This document shows, piece by piece, positions 36,500 through 45,159 of a DNA stretch of 64,000 nucleotides. Under the pieces are notes generated by a model. That model saw nothing but the letters and a program-made list of their open reading frames with translations, had not been told where the DNA came from and did no database searches. The position numbers and the translations under genes are program-made. The stretch spans positions 3,187,001-3,251,000 of the forward strand of contig CP051235.1 in the NCBI GenBank assembly GCA_017794705.1, written 5' to 3'. This DNA is from Devosia sp. GTDB taxonomy: Bacteria > Pseudomonadota > Alphaproteobacteria > Rhizobiales > Devosiaceae. Each line of letters begins with the position of its first letter. The first letter of the stretch is position 1.

Positions 36500-36844
36500 G
36501 GATGCGCGAAGGTGGGCAAAGCGGAGGAATGAAGTGCAGGCTTCTGTTGCCAGGTGCCTGCGAACCCCGCCTAACCCCTGCTAGGAGGTAAGGGCTTCAA
36601 TTCGAGGTTGTCGAACCGCTTAGGCGGCCAGACGGACCTCAGCATAGTTGTCGTTTGCAACTATTGAGATGGCCCGATGCGGTGGTACCATGCCGAGCGA
36701 AAGACCACCCTTTACGCCCTCGTCGATCCTGTTTCGCCCCCATAAGAGCCCTCTAGAGGAGGGTTATGGTGGAGGCGCCGGGTACTGCCCCCGGGTCCGA
36801 TGGGTTTATTCCGATGACAATTTATCGCCATAGCTCTTGCGAGC
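36500..36844 (-). ncRNA. ssrA: tmRNA, two-piece circularly permuted alphaproteobacterial form
   Basis: tmRNA rescues stalled ribosomes by adding a degradation tag. On the minus strand the acceptor piece comes first and ends in CCA at 36769-36767 (preceded by CGGCGCCTCC). After a 25-base intervening segment the coding piece begins at 36741 with GGGGGCGAAACAGGATCGAC, the typical 5' end. The tag frame (36658-36620) reads ANDNYAEVRLAA and a TAA stop, close to rhizobial tags. A promoter TTGCAA-N17-TATATT at 36879-36851 puts the start near 36844. The 3' end near 36500 is approximate, after the last pseudoknot stem (GCAGGC / GCCTGC at 36561-36536). Confidence 0.95.
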
Positions 36845-36850
36845 AGGTTC

Positions 36851-36879
36851 AATATAGGAGCTTGCCCGCGGGATTGCAA
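36851..36879 (-). promoter_or_regulatory. ssrA promoter
   Basis: On the minus strand TTGCAA (36879-36874) and TATATT (36856-36851) are separated by exactly 17 bases, a near-consensus housekeeping promoter. Transcription would start a few bases downstream and produce the tmRNA precursor. Confidence 0.8.
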
Positions 36880-36992
36880 AGGGTGGGGGCAACGGCGTTG
36901 CCAACATGATTTCAACAAGGTTTGTCTTGATATGAATCGGCAATGCGGGGTGGAATGCCGCCAGTGGGCGGATAAATCATGGGAGAATGAGA

Positions 36993-37439
36993 ATGAAATT
37001 CATGCATAAGACCAGCCTGATTGCGGCGGCGGCCCTGACGTTGGGGATGTCGGCAGCGGCGCAGGCCGAGATGATCGATCTTTACGCTGAACTCGTTGGC
37101 GAAGGCGCTGTGGCCGAATCCGGGGCAACCGGCGAATTCAACGGCACGTTTGATACGGAAACCCGCGAACTGTCCTGGGTGGTGAGCTATTCGGGCATGT
37201 CCGGTCCGCTGATTGGCGCGCATATTCACGGGCCGGCCCAGCCGGGTGAAAATGCCGGCATCATGATCGGGTTCGAAGGGATCGAGAACAATGCGTTCAG
37301 CGGTTCGGAAATCCTCGATGCGGAAGTGGTAGAGGACTTTCTGGCCGGGCTCTATTACGCCAACCTGCACACCGAGGCCAATCCGGGCGGTGAAATCCGC
37401 GGGCATATCCTGCCGGTCGATTCCGGGATGATGAATTAG
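36993..37439 (+). CDS. CHRD-domain secreted protein
   Basis: A 148-residue protein with a signal peptide (MKFMHKTSLIAAAALTLG, cleavage near AQA-EM) and one CHRD domain (about residues 28-140): YSGMSGPLIGAHIHGPAQPGENA and YANLHTEANPGGEIRGH are the typical motifs. CHRD domains were named from chordin; in bacteria they are secreted beta-rich proteins of unknown role. The ATG at 36993 lies 6 bases after GGAGA; ATGs at 36987 and 37002 are also in frame. It converges on the EAL gene with a 4-bp overlap. Confidence 0.88.
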   Translation: MKFMHKTSLIAAAALTLGMSAAAQAEMIDLYAELVGEGAVAESGATGEFNGTFDTETRELSWVVSYSGMSGPLIGAHIHGPAQPGENAGIMIGFEGIENNAFSGSEILDAEVVEDFLAGLYYANLHTEANPGGEIRGHILPVDSGMMN

Positions 37440-39022
37440 GCGACGTAGACTGAGGCCGGTGTCTCGGCGCTGGCCCGGTTCTGTTCGAACAGATCAAGAA
37501 ATGCCGGAATGGCGACGGGCGGGGATACGACATATCCCTGTCCGCGCTCGACACCGCATTCGATCAGGGCCTGCATCTGCTGATTGTCCTCGATGCCTTC
37601 GGCGACAAGGTCCATGTGCAATTCATGGGCGAGGCGGACCAGCATCTGGATGATTGAGTTGGCGGTGGCGTCGCGGCCAACGGTATCGACGAAGAACTTG
37701 TCGATCTTGATCGTGTTGGCCCCAAGCCCCTGCAAGTGCGACAGGCCAGAGTGGCCGATACCGACATCATCGAGCGCCAGTTTGAACCCGTAGCCCTGGA
37801 GCGTGGATACGACGCTGGCGGCCGCTCCAAGGTCCTCGAAGGGTTCGCGCTCTGTCAATTCGATGCAAATCTGGCGGTAGGCGACGCCCGCGGCATGAAC
37901 TTCACGGCGCAGGTCGTCGGCGAAGCCCTGCTGCATGAAATGATGCGGGGTGACGTTGACGGAAATGGTGAACCGCTTGTCAGCGCTCAAGAGCGGCTTC
38001 ATTTGCGTGAGGGCCAGTTTCAGCAATTGCCAGGTCATGGCTTCGATGCGCCCGCTTTCTTCCGCGAGCTTGATGAAGCGGAAGGGGGGCACGACTTCGC
38101 CGGTCGGTTTGACCCAGCGGGCCAGCATCTCGGCGCCGACAATCTGTCCCGTGTCGAGCCGGAAGATGGGCTGCATGTAGGGCTGGAATTCTTCGTTGGC
38201 GATGGCCCTGTCGATCTCGGCGATGGGCGATTCAGGCCGCAGCAACAACCGGGAGATGAGCAGGGATACGGCAAGACCAAGAGCGGCCACCAGGCTGACG
38301 ATGGGCCAGTAGATATCCTGCTCCCAGTTGGACAGGGCGCGGGCGTCGACCCGAAGCACGGCCCTGAAGGGATATTGTTCGGAAGTCGCCATGAATTGAT
38401 CGAACTGGGAAATCATGCCCGTTCCGGCCAGCGGATGCAGGGCGGCGAGCAGTTGATCATTGTTCAGTTCGACAATGACGTTGGCGTTGTACTGCAGTTC
38501 CTCGGGCAGCACATCGAGCAGGGCCGGGGGCAAGGCGAAGATGGCAACAAGCGAGGTCTCGGCGTCGACGTCCGTCATCACACCCACAGATGTCTGGGCA
38601 TACTGATCGACCTTGAAGATGAGCTGATTGCCGTCAGCCGTGGCTGACATTTCGTCCCGCGAGGGCCACACACGGTCAAACTCGAGCGTTTCGGGCAGGG
38701 CGGAACACTGAACCGAGCCGTTGGGCCGGGTGACGCGAATGTCCTTCAAGGCGCCCAACTGATAGATGTTGAAGCGGATCGATTGCAGGGTTGAGGGGGC
38801 GCACCCGACCAGGCCGCGCGATTGAAGCTGGTCCATCGCGTCGGTGGCGAATTGCACGGAGTTTTCGGTGCGGCGCAACACGAGAGCCGCCAGATCATGC
38901 AACTGACGTTCCTGCTGTGCGTGGATGAGCCGGGTCGCGCCAAAGTGCCCGCCCAAGCCAAACAGGCTGACGATTACGGTGGTCAGCAAGACTACGAGTA
39001 TGATCGGCAAATGCCGGCGCAT
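37436..39022 (-). CDS. Membrane c-di-GMP phosphodiesterase (CSS-motif plus EAL)
   Basis: A 528-residue protein: N-terminal transmembrane helix (about residues 7-27), a periplasmic CSS-motif sensory domain with cysteines in VGCAPSTL and SVQCSALP (about 30-240), a second helix (about 242-260, IVSLVAALGLAVSLLISRL) and an EAL domain (about 268-515). The EAL triad reads EML (GAEMLARW). Other active-site motifs are kept: ISVNVTPHHF, ELTER, LDDVGIGHSGLSHL, IKIDKFFVD, and AEGIED. It probably hydrolyses c-di-GMP in response to periplasmic redox or small molecules. The M for A change in EAL occurs in some active members, so activity is likely but not proven. Confidence 0.92.
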   Translation of the reverse strand: MRRHLPIILVVLLTTVIVSLFGLGGHFGATRLIHAQQERQLHDLAALVLRRTENSVQFATDAMDQLQSRGLVGCAPSTLQSIRFNIYQLGALKDIRVTRPNGSVQCSALPETLEFDRVWPSRDEMSATADGNQLIFKVDQYAQTSVGVMTDVDAETSLVAIFALPPALLDVLPEELQYNANVIVELNNDQLLAALHPLAGTGMISQFDQFMATSEQYPFRAVLRVDARALSNWEQDIYWPIVSLVAALGLAVSLLISRLLLRPESPIAEIDRAIANEEFQPYMQPIFRLDTGQIVGAEMLARWVKPTGEVVPPFRFIKLAEESGRIEAMTWQLLKLALTQMKPLLSADKRFTISVNVTPHHFMQQGFADDLRREVHAAGVAYRQICIELTEREPFEDLGAAASVVSTLQGYGFKLALDDVGIGHSGLSHLQGLGANTIKIDKFFVDTVGRDATANSIIQMLVRLAHELHMDLVAEGIEDNQQMQALIECGVERGQGYVVSPPVAIPAFLDLFEQNRASAETPASVYVA

Positions 39023-39124
39023 CTTATCCTATCCGCAAGTATTCTGGCGGAGTCTGGATGAGCCGGGTCAATAATTCGTTTATTTTCAGAGCAATGTACG
39101 TCGCAGTTAACGAGGCGTGTCTGC

Positions 39125-39430
39125 TCAGGATTCCGGTTCTGTTGAAAACATCAGCGGATAGCCCGCCTGACGACCGAGGTCGGTTGCCTCAGTAGCCTTG
39201 GTTTCCGCCACTTCGCGGGTGAAAACCGCAACGACACAGGACCCCTTTTGATGGGCGGTTATCATGATGCGGTGGGCCTGGTCATCGCTGGTGGAGAAGA
39301 CGGCACGCAGCACCCTGACGACGAATTCACGCGGGGTATAATCGTCGTTCAGCAATATGACCTTGTGCATTTTGGGCCGCTCGGTCTTCAAGCGGGTTTT
39401 TGGACGCGTCTTGATGTCCGTATCCGGCAT
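39125..39430 (-). CDS. clpS: ATP-dependent Clp protease adaptor ClpS
   Basis: ClpS passes N-end-rule substrates to ClpAP. The 101-residue protein starts MPDTDIKTRPKTRLK, a flexible basic tail, then the conserved core MHKVILLNDDYTPREFVVRVLRAVF (residues about 21-45), with the NDDYTP degron-binding segment, AHRIMITAHQKGSC and VAVFTREVAETKATE. The ATG at 39430 is the likely start; a frame open to 39481 adds a non-conserved stretch. Hyphomicrobiales often carry two clpS genes; which one this is cannot be told here. It lies 3 kb from sspB, another Clp adaptor. Confidence 0.94.
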   Translation of the reverse strand: MPDTDIKTRPKTRLKTERPKMHKVILLNDDYTPREFVVRVLRAVFSTSDDQAHRIMITAHQKGSCVVAVFTREVAETKATEATDLGRQAGYPLMFSTEPES

Positions 39431-39520
39431 GAATGTGCTCGCGATGCTGGAGACTGGGCCGCGCACCCGCGGCCCGCGCATTATGCAGCGAGGCAGGGGG
39501 CGGGTGCAAGGGGCGCGGGA

Positions 39521-40192
39521 TCAGGCTTTTGTGCGTTCGTCGAGCAGCCAGCGGCAGAAGAGCCAGGCGAGCGTGGCGCCGATCAATTGCGCGGCGATGA
39601 AGGCAGGGGCGTCGGCGGGGCGGATGCCGGCGAATGTGTCGGACAGGCTGCGGGCGATGGTGACCGCGGGATTGGCGAACGAAGTCGAGGCGGTGAACCA
39701 GTATGCGGCGGTGATGTAGAGCCCGACCGCGAGCGCGACCGCCTCCTTTCGCGCCTTGAGGACCAGAAGAATGGTCATGACAAGACCAAAAGCGGCAACA
39801 CCCTCGGCGAACCATTGGGCGGGTCCGAAGCGGACCTTTTGGGAAAGCTGGATGAGCGGCTCCTCAAACATCAGGTGGGCGGCCCACGTGCCAATGATTC
39901 CGCCAGCGATCTGGGCTGCGGTGAAGGCCAGAGCCAAAGCACCGGACAGATCGCGCCTGAGCCAGAACGTCAGGGTGACAGCGGGATTGAAGTGGGCGCC
40001 GGATATGGGGCCGAACATGATGATCAGCACCACAAGGATGGCGCCTGTCGGGATGGTGTTGCCGAGAAGGGCAATGGCGACATTACCGCCCGCAAGTGCC
40101 TCGGCCATGATGCCGGAGCCAACAACGGTGGCCAGAAGGAATGCCGTACCGGCGAACTCGGCGGCAAGTTTGCGCAAGGTTTCCGACTGCAT
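39521..40192 (-). CDS. MIP-family aquaglyceroporin of the arsenic operon (AqpS-like)
   Basis: A 223-residue six-helix aquaporin-family channel. The two pore loops carry NPA motifs: SGAHFNPAVT (residues 69-71) and SFANPAVTIARS (about 173-175). It overlaps arsC by 1 base and lies downstream of arsR and arsC. In Sinorhizobium meliloti the same arrangement (aqpS next to arsC) exports arsenite made by ArsC; I infer the same role here. No arsenite pump (ArsB or ACR3) is seen in the operon, which fits the channel replacing it. Confidence 0.88.
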   Translation of the reverse strand: MQSETLRKLAAEFAGTAFLLATVVGSGIMAEALAGGNVAIALLGNTIPTGAILVVLIIMFGPISGAHFNPAVTLTFWLRRDLSGALALAFTAAQIAGGIIGTWAAHLMFEEPLIQLSQKVRFGPAQWFAEGVAAFGLVMTILLVLKARKEAVALAVGLYITAAYWFTASTSFANPAVTIARSLSDTFAGIRPADAPAFIAAQLIGATLAWLFCRWLLDERTKA

Positions 40193-40686
40193 CAGCTTTG
40201 GCCGATTTCGCGGAGCTTGTGGTGCAGGGCCAGTTTGTCGATGCTGGCCAGCGGCAGATTGGCGAAGATCGAGAAGCGGGCATTCAGCATGCGGTAGGTA
40301 TCGGCAAAGGCCTGATGAATCTCGGCTTCCAAGCCTTGGACAGCGGCCGGATCGGGCACACCCCAGTGCGCCGACATGGGCTGGCCGGGCCAGACCGGGC
40401 AGGTTTCCGCGGCGGCGTCATCGCAGACGGTGAAGACGAAATCCATTTGCGGCGCGTCGGGCGTCGCAAACTCGTCCCAGCTCTTGGAGCGGGCAAAGCC
40501 GGTGTCGATGCCCAGTCCCTTGAGCAGGGCGATCGTATAGGGGTGGACTTCACCCTTTGGATAAGATCCCGCGGAGTAGCCCTTGAACCTGCCGGACTTG
40601 TCGGCATTGACGATGGCTTCGCCCATGATCGAACGGGCAGAATTTCCGGTGCAGAGGAACAGGATATTGTAGGTTGGTTCGGTCAT
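40192..40686 (-). CDS. arsC: Arsenate reductase, low-molecular-weight phosphatase type
   Basis: A 164-residue ArsC of the thioredoxin-coupled, LMW-phosphatase-like type, reducing arsenate to arsenite. The P-loop CTGNSAR (Cys12-Arg18) follows NILFL. Two further cysteines, Cys88 (VCDDAAAETCPVW) and Cys96, fit the thioredoxin-relay pair. It sits between arsR and the aquaporin gene, overlapping the latter by 1 base. Normal length for the family. Confidence 0.93.
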   Translation of the reverse strand: MTEPTYNILFLCTGNSARSIMGEAIVNADKSGRFKGYSAGSYPKGEVHPYTIALLKGLGIDTGFARSKSWDEFATPDAPQMDFVFTVCDDAAAETCPVWPGQPMSAHWGVPDPAAVQGLEAEIHQAFADTYRMLNARFSIFANLPLASIDKLALHHKLREIGQS

Positions 40687-40708
40687 GGTCTGAGCCTTCG
40701 CTTGGTGC

Positions 40709-41041
40709 CTAGCAGGCGCACTTGAGTTCGTCGAGAACGGGTTGGCAGAGTTCGGGGCGGCCGCCGCAACAATCCTGCATCATGAAGCCGATGAGGGCGC
40801 TGAACCGGTCCATGTCGGCAAAGTAGCGGATGGAACGGCCCTGGCGCTGGTTGCGGACCAGGCCGGCATTGAGCAGGACGGTGAGGTTGGTGGACAGGGT
40901 GTTTTGCAGGACACCGAGATGATCGGCGAGGTCGCCGGCCGGCATGCCTTCGCTGCCCGCACTGATTAGGACCTGCAGGGCACTCAGCCTTGTTGGCTGG
41001 CCGAGGGCGGCAAATGATGTGGTGGCGCCTGAAATATCCAT
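40709..41041 (-). CDS. arsR: ArsR-family arsenic-responsive repressor
   Basis: A 110-residue winged-helix repressor: LGQPTRLSALQVLI opening, DLADHLGVLQNTLSTNLTVLLNAGLV recognition region, and GRSIRYFADMDRF wing. The C-terminal DCCGGRPELC and LKCAC supply five cysteines that could bind arsenite. It is the first gene of the arsR-arsC-aquaporin operon, 22 bases upstream of arsC. A possible operator overlaps its start (41034-41061). Confidence 0.9.
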   Translation of the reverse strand: MDISGATTSFAALGQPTRLSALQVLISAGSEGMPAGDLADHLGVLQNTLSTNLTVLLNAGLVRNQRQGRSIRYFADMDRFSALIGFMMQDCCGGRPELCQPVLDELKCAC

Positions 41042-41061
41042 AATTCGTGAATAGTGGATAT
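41034..41061. promoter_or_regulatory. Candidate ArsR operator
   Basis: An inverted repeat ATATCCA (41034-41040) / TGGATAT (41055-41061), spaced by 14 bases, overlaps the arsR start codon and reaches into its upstream region. Its position suits autoregulation; its sequence does not match a known consensus I can verify. Confidence 0.35.
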
Positions 41062-41149
41062 ATGTGACGGTTGGATGACAAAGGGCGGGACTGGGGATTG
41101 GCGAGTTTCGGTTGGCAATGGGCCGGCAAGAATCGGCTATAGTGGGGGC

Positions 41150-41944
41150 ATGCGCCAGTATCTCGATTTGTTGACCAAGGTGATGGAAGAGGGGACCGAC
41201 CGGGGGGACCGGACGGGCACCGGGACGCGGGCTGTGTTCGGCCATCAGATGCGGTTTGAGCTGTCGGCGGGGTTTCCGCTGCTGACGACCAAGAAGCTGC
41301 ATCTCAAGTCGATCATCTACGAGCTGTTGTGGTTCCTGCGCGGCGAGACCAACGTGCGCTGGCTGCAGGAGCGCGGGGTGTCGATCTGGGACGAATGGGC
41401 GGACGCGAACGGCGACCTGGGGCCGGTCTACGGCTCGCAGTGGCGCTCGTGGCCGGATGGGCATGGCGGGACGATCGACCAGATTGCCCAGGTGGTCGAG
41501 AGCATCCGCAACAATCCGGAATCGCGGCGGCATATCGTGACGGCCTGGAACCCGGCGGAGATCGAAGGGATGGCGTTGCCGCCCTGTCACTGCCTGTTCC
41601 AGTTCTACGTGGCGGACGGAAGGCTGAGCTGTCAGCTCTATCAGCGGTCCGCCGATATCTTTCTTGGCGTACCGTTTAACATCGCCTCATACGCGCTCTT
41701 GACCCAAATGGTGGCGCAGGTGACGGGGCTGAAGGTGGGCGACTTTGTGCATACGCTGGGTGATGCGCATCTTTATGCGAACCATTTCGAGCAGGCGCGG
41801 GAGCAGTTGACCCGTGTGCCGGGGCCGCTGCCGCATTTGCGGCTGAACCCGGAGCGGACATCGCTGTTTGATTTCGAGTTCGAGGATATCGAGATCGTGG
41901 ATTATCGCGCGGCACCCTCGATCAAGGCACCGATCGCCGTATGA
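41150..41944 (+). CDS. thyA: Thymidylate synthase
   Basis: ThyA methylates dUMP to dTMP with methylene-tetrahydrofolate. The 264-residue length equals the E. coli enzyme, and the catalytic cysteine is Cys146 in [37 protein letters not shown] and [16 protein letters not shown] are further signatures, and [18 protein letters not shown] binds substrate. The ATG at 41150 has a GGGGG-rich stretch just upstream. It overlaps the GNAT gene by ATGA, and dihydrofolate reductase is two genes on, so this is a folate/thymidylate operon. Confidence 0.97.
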   Translation: MRQYLDLLTKVMEEGTDRGDRTGTGTRAVFGHQMRFELSAGFPLLTTKKLHLKSIIYELLWFLRGETNVRWLQERGVSIWDEWADANGDLGPVYGSQWRSWPDGHGGTIDQIAQVVESIRNNPESRRHIVTAWNPAEIEGMALPPCHCLFQFYVADGRLSCQLYQRSADIFLGVPFNIASYALLTQMVAQVTGLKVGDFVHTLGDAHLYANHFEQAREQLTRVPGPLPHLRLNPERTSLFDFEFEDIEIVDYRAAPSIKAPIAV

Positions 41945-42429
41945 GCGTTGCGATCCGGCCTGCGGTGCCCGGCGACGAAGCGCTGGTGCTGTCGTTCATC
42001 CGAAAGCTGGCGGAATACGAGAAGCTGTCGCATGAGGTGCAGGCGTCGGAAAGTGACCTTACGCGGGACCTGTTTGGCGAACAGCCGCGTGTGTTCTGCG
42101 AGATTGCGGAATGGGGTGGGCAGCCGGCGGGTTTTGCGTTGTGGTTCTACACCTATTCGACTTTCCGGGGCCGGCACGGGATCTGGCTCGAGGACCTGTT
42201 TGTCGACCCGGAAATGCGCGGCAAGAGGATAGGCAAGGCACTGCTGGCGTATCTGGCCGGACGATGCGTTGCCGAACATTTGGGGCGGCTGGAATGGTGG
42301 GTGCTCGACTGGAATACGCCCTCGATCGATTTCTATGTCGCGCAGGGCGCGGTGATGCAGGACGAGTGGACCGTGTGCCGGGTAGATGGCGAAAACCTCA
42401 AGCAATTGGCCGCGAGTTCCGCTAGATGA
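41941..42429 (+). CDS. GNAT N-acetyltransferase (SAT-like)
   Basis: A 162-residue GNAT enzyme. The acetyl-CoA binding motif A is [24 protein letters not shown] ([10 protein letters not shown], about residues 94-103), and the early part [21 protein letters not shown] resembles diamine/spermidine acetyltransferases and thialysine acetyltransferase. It overlaps thyA by ATGA and so is translationally coupled. Substrate is unknown; an amine is a guess from similarity. Confidence 0.82.
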   Translation: MSVAIRPAVPGDEALVLSFIRKLAEYEKLSHEVQASESDLTRDLFGEQPRVFCEIAEWGGQPAGFALWFYTYSTFRGRHGIWLEDLFVDPEMRGKRIGKALLAYLAGRCVAEHLGRLEWWVLDWNTPSIDFYVAQGAVMQDEWTVCRVDGENLKQLAASSAR

Positions 42430-42473
42430 AGGCAAGGGGCTTTGCCCGTGGCATCGGGGCTGAGGAGGACGTG

Positions 42474-43463
42474 ATGCGCCGGTTTATCGTGGTATTCGGT
42501 TTGTGCTTCTGGGCCGGCACCGTGCTGGCCAATGACTCGTCGGCGGAAATGGCGGCGGGCGGGCTGGAACTGGTGCGTACCGACGCGGTGCGCATGGTCA
42601 GCGAGGATCTCTATATTTCGGCGGACGAGGTGCGTGTGGACTATGTGTACCGCAACCTGACCGATCAGGACGTGGACACACTGGTAGCGTTTCCGATGCC
42701 GATTTATGACGCGACCCCGTTCGAGCCGACTTCCATTCCCTATCCGGACCAGGAGAATTTTCTGGGGTTCACAGTGTTTGTGGACGGTGTGGACGTGGCA
42801 CCACAGCTGGAGCAGCGGGCGCTGGCTTTCGGCGTGGACGTGTCACGGGACCTCGTGAAGCTCGGTGTGCCGCTGACGCCGTTCAGCCAGTCGGCGTTTG
42901 ACGCGGTGGAAGCGCTGGATGCCGAGGCGATGGCGGATCTTGAGGCGCGAGGCGTGATCATTCTCGACATGTATGATGTCGGGCAGGGCATGCAGGCGCA
43001 TCCGACGCCCTACTGGCAGCTGCAATCAACCTATTGGTGGCGGATGGTGTTTCCGGCCAATGCCGAGGTGCGGGTGTCACACAGCTACACGCCGGCAGTC
43101 GGGGCGACAGCGGGGATTGGTGGCGCCGACTACCAGACCGGGCAATTTACGCCCGACTATGTCGAGAAGTACTGCATCGACGATGCGTTCCAGCGGGCGG
43201 TGGACCGGCGCATGGCCGAAACAAGTGATCTGGTGGCGCCCTTGTGGGAGCAGCGGATTGCCTATGTGCTGATGACCGCAAACAACTGGTACGGGCCGAT
43301 CGAGCGATTTCACCTGACCGTTGACAAGGGCAGCGAGAACAACCTCGTCAGTTTCTGCGCGACCGGGCTGACCAAGACCGGCCCGACGACTTTCGAGGCA
43401 ACCTATACCGAATTCGTGCCGGAACGGGACCTCGACATTCTGCTGCTGGAAGCGGCGGAATGA
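42474..43463 (+). CDS. DUF4424 family secreted protein
   Basis: A 329-residue protein with a signal peptide (RRFIVVFGLCFWAGTVLAN) and a single DUF4424 domain with conserved acidic residues and WRMVFPANAEVRVSHSYTPAVG. Cysteines in EKYCIDDAF and VSFCATGL may pair. Found in alphaproteobacteria with unknown function, probably periplasmic. The ATG at 42474 has GAGGAGG 6 bases upstream, better than the ORF start 48 bases earlier. It overlaps folA by ATGA. Confidence 0.82.
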   Translation: MRRFIVVFGLCFWAGTVLANDSSAEMAAGGLELVRTDAVRMVSEDLYISADEVRVDYVYRNLTDQDVDTLVAFPMPIYDATPFEPTSIPYPDQENFLGFTVFVDGVDVAPQLEQRALAFGVDVSRDLVKLGVPLTPFSQSAFDAVEALDAEAMADLEARGVIILDMYDVGQGMQAHPTPYWQLQSTYWWRMVFPANAEVRVSHSYTPAVGATAGIGGADYQTGQFTPDYVEKYCIDDAFQRAVDRRMAETSDLVAPLWEQRIAYVLMTANNWYGPIERFHLTVDKGSENNLVSFCATGLTKTGPTTFEATYTEFVPERDLDILLLEAAE

Positions 43464-43987
43464 CGGAGCCCCGGATTGCCCTGATTGCCGCGGTGGCGCG
43501 GAACGGCGTGATCGGACAGGACGGGGGAATGCCCTGGTACATCCCGTCGGACTTCGCGCATTTCAAGCGCACGACGATGGGCAAGCCGATTGTCATGGGG
43601 CGCAAGCAGTTCGAGAGCGTGGGCAAGCCGCTGCCGGGCCGTACCAATATCGTGGTGACAAGGCAGAAGGGATACCAGCCCGACGGGGTGTTGGTTTTCG
43701 ATGATCTGGATGCGGCGCTCGATCATGCCCGCAGCATCGCCAAAGCGGACGGCGCAGACGAGGTTATGGTGGTGGGCGGAGGCGAGATTTATGTGCAGGC
43801 GATGATGATTGCCGACCGGCTCTACATCTCCCATGTCGAGCTTTCGCCTGACGGAGATGTGATGTTTCCGCTTATCGATCCAGAGCAATGGGAGAAATGT
43901 GAGGAATGGCCGGTCGAGGCGAGCGAGCGGGATGCAGCCCGCTACTCAATTAATGTTTATCAACGGCGCCGGGGCGGGGCGCATTGA
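43460..43987 (+). CDS. folA: Dihydrofolate reductase
   Basis: DHFR regenerates tetrahydrofolate, which ThyA uses up. The 175-residue enzyme has the expected motifs: IALIAAVARNGVIGQDGGMPW (Met20 loop), IPSDFAHFK (the catalytic Asp31), PIVMGRKQFESVGKPLPGRTNIVVTR (NADPH), EVMVVGGGEIYVQAM and a C-terminal ISHVELSPDGD. The ATG overlaps the preceding stop. It lies at the end of the thyA block and is followed by hflK after 68 bases. Confidence 0.95.
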   Translation: MTEPRIALIAAVARNGVIGQDGGMPWYIPSDFAHFKRTTMGKPIVMGRKQFESVGKPLPGRTNIVVTRQKGYQPDGVLVFDDLDAALDHARSIAKADGADEVMVVGGGEIYVQAMMIADRLYISHVELSPDGDVMFPLIDPEQWEKCEEWPVEASERDAARYSINVYQRRRGGAH

Positions 43988-44055
43988 TCGGGGCGGTTAT
44001 GGCCCCTATATAGTGCCGCACTGATATCGGTTTAAACGCGATCAAAGGGTCTCAT

Positions 44056-45159
44056 ATGCCTTGGGATAACAACAATGGAGGCGGGCCGTGGGGCCAGTCT
44101 CCCGGAGGCGGCAACAACGGACGTGGTCCGCGCCGCCCCTCCGGCGGGGGAAATACGCCCAATCTCGAAGACATTCTGAACAGGGGCCGTCAGCAATTTG
44201 GCGGACAGGTGCCCGGCGGGCGCTGGCTGGCGGTGGGTGCGGTTCTCGCGCTGATCGTCTTCTGGCTGTTCCAGTCGATCTACACCGTGGCCCCGCAGGA
44301 AATCGGCGTTGAACTGCGCTTTGGCCAGCCCAAGGACGAGTTCTCCGAGCCGGGCCTGCACTTCCTGTTGTGGCCGGTTGAAACGGTTGAAAAGGTCAAC
44401 ATCACGGAAAACCAGACACGGGTGGCCTCGATCGTGGGCAACCGGTCAAACGTTGATGATTCCGACGGGTTGATGCTGACGGGTGACCAGAACATCGTTG
44501 ATGTGGGCTTTTCCATTCTGTGGCGGGTGACCGACCCGGGAGCCTATCTGTTTAACGTGGAGGCACCTGACGAAGTGCTGCGCCGTACCGCGGAAAGCGC
44601 CATGCGCGAAGTGGTGGGCCGCCGCCCGGCCCAGGACATTTATCGTGATGACCGCGAAGGCGTGACACTGGATGTTCGGGAAATCACACAGTCGATCCTC
44701 GACTCCTATGGCGCGGGAATCACGGTTTCCAACATCTCGATCGAGAATGCTTCGCCGCCGGCCGAAGTGGCTGACGCGTTTGACGAAGTGCAGCGTGCCG
44801 AGCAGGACGAAGACCGTTTCCAGGAAGAAGCGCGTTCTTATGCAAACACCCTGTTGGGTGAGGCGCGTGGTCAGGCGGCGCAAATCCGCGAAGAAGCGGC
44901 CGCTTACAAGGACCGTGTTGTCAAGGAATCTGAAGGTGAGGCGGCCCGCTTCATCTCCATTTACACCGAGTATGCCAATGCACCGGAAGTGACGCGCAAG
45001 CGCATGTTCCTTGAAGTGATGGAAGATGTGTTTGGCGGTGCCAACAAGATCATTCTTGAAAGCGGTGCTACCGATTCCGGCATCGTGCCGTACCTGCCGC
45101 TCGACCAGTTGCAGCGAAGCAGCGGAACGCAAAACTCGACCCAGGGAGCTAACCAATGA
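44056..45159 (+). CDS. hflK: HflK, FtsH regulator subunit
   Basis: HflK and HflC form a membrane complex that surrounds and limits the protease FtsH. The 367-residue HflK begins with a glycine/asparagine-rich cytosolic stretch (GGGPWGQSPGGGNNGRG), one transmembrane helix (about residues 58-75, WLAVGAVLALIVFWLFQ) and a SPFH/band-7 domain (about 80-270). AQIREEAAAYKDRVVKES forms a coiled coil. It overlaps hflC by ATGA and is followed by DUF2065 and degP: a membrane protein quality-control cluster typical of Proteobacteria. Confidence 0.95.
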   Translation: MPWDNNNGGGPWGQSPGGGNNGRGPRRPSGGGNTPNLEDILNRGRQQFGGQVPGGRWLAVGAVLALIVFWLFQSIYTVAPQEIGVELRFGQPKDEFSEPGLHFLLWPVETVEKVNITENQTRVASIVGNRSNVDDSDGLMLTGDQNIVDVGFSILWRVTDPGAYLFNVEAPDEVLRRTAESAMREVVGRRPAQDIYRDDREGVTLDVREITQSILDSYGAGITVSNISIENASPPAEVADAFDEVQRAEQDEDRFQEEARSYANTLLGEARGQAAQIREEAAAYKDRVVKESEGEAARFISIYTEYANAPEVTRKRMFLEVMEDVFGGANKIILESGATDSGIVPYLPLDQLQRSSGTQNSTQGANQ

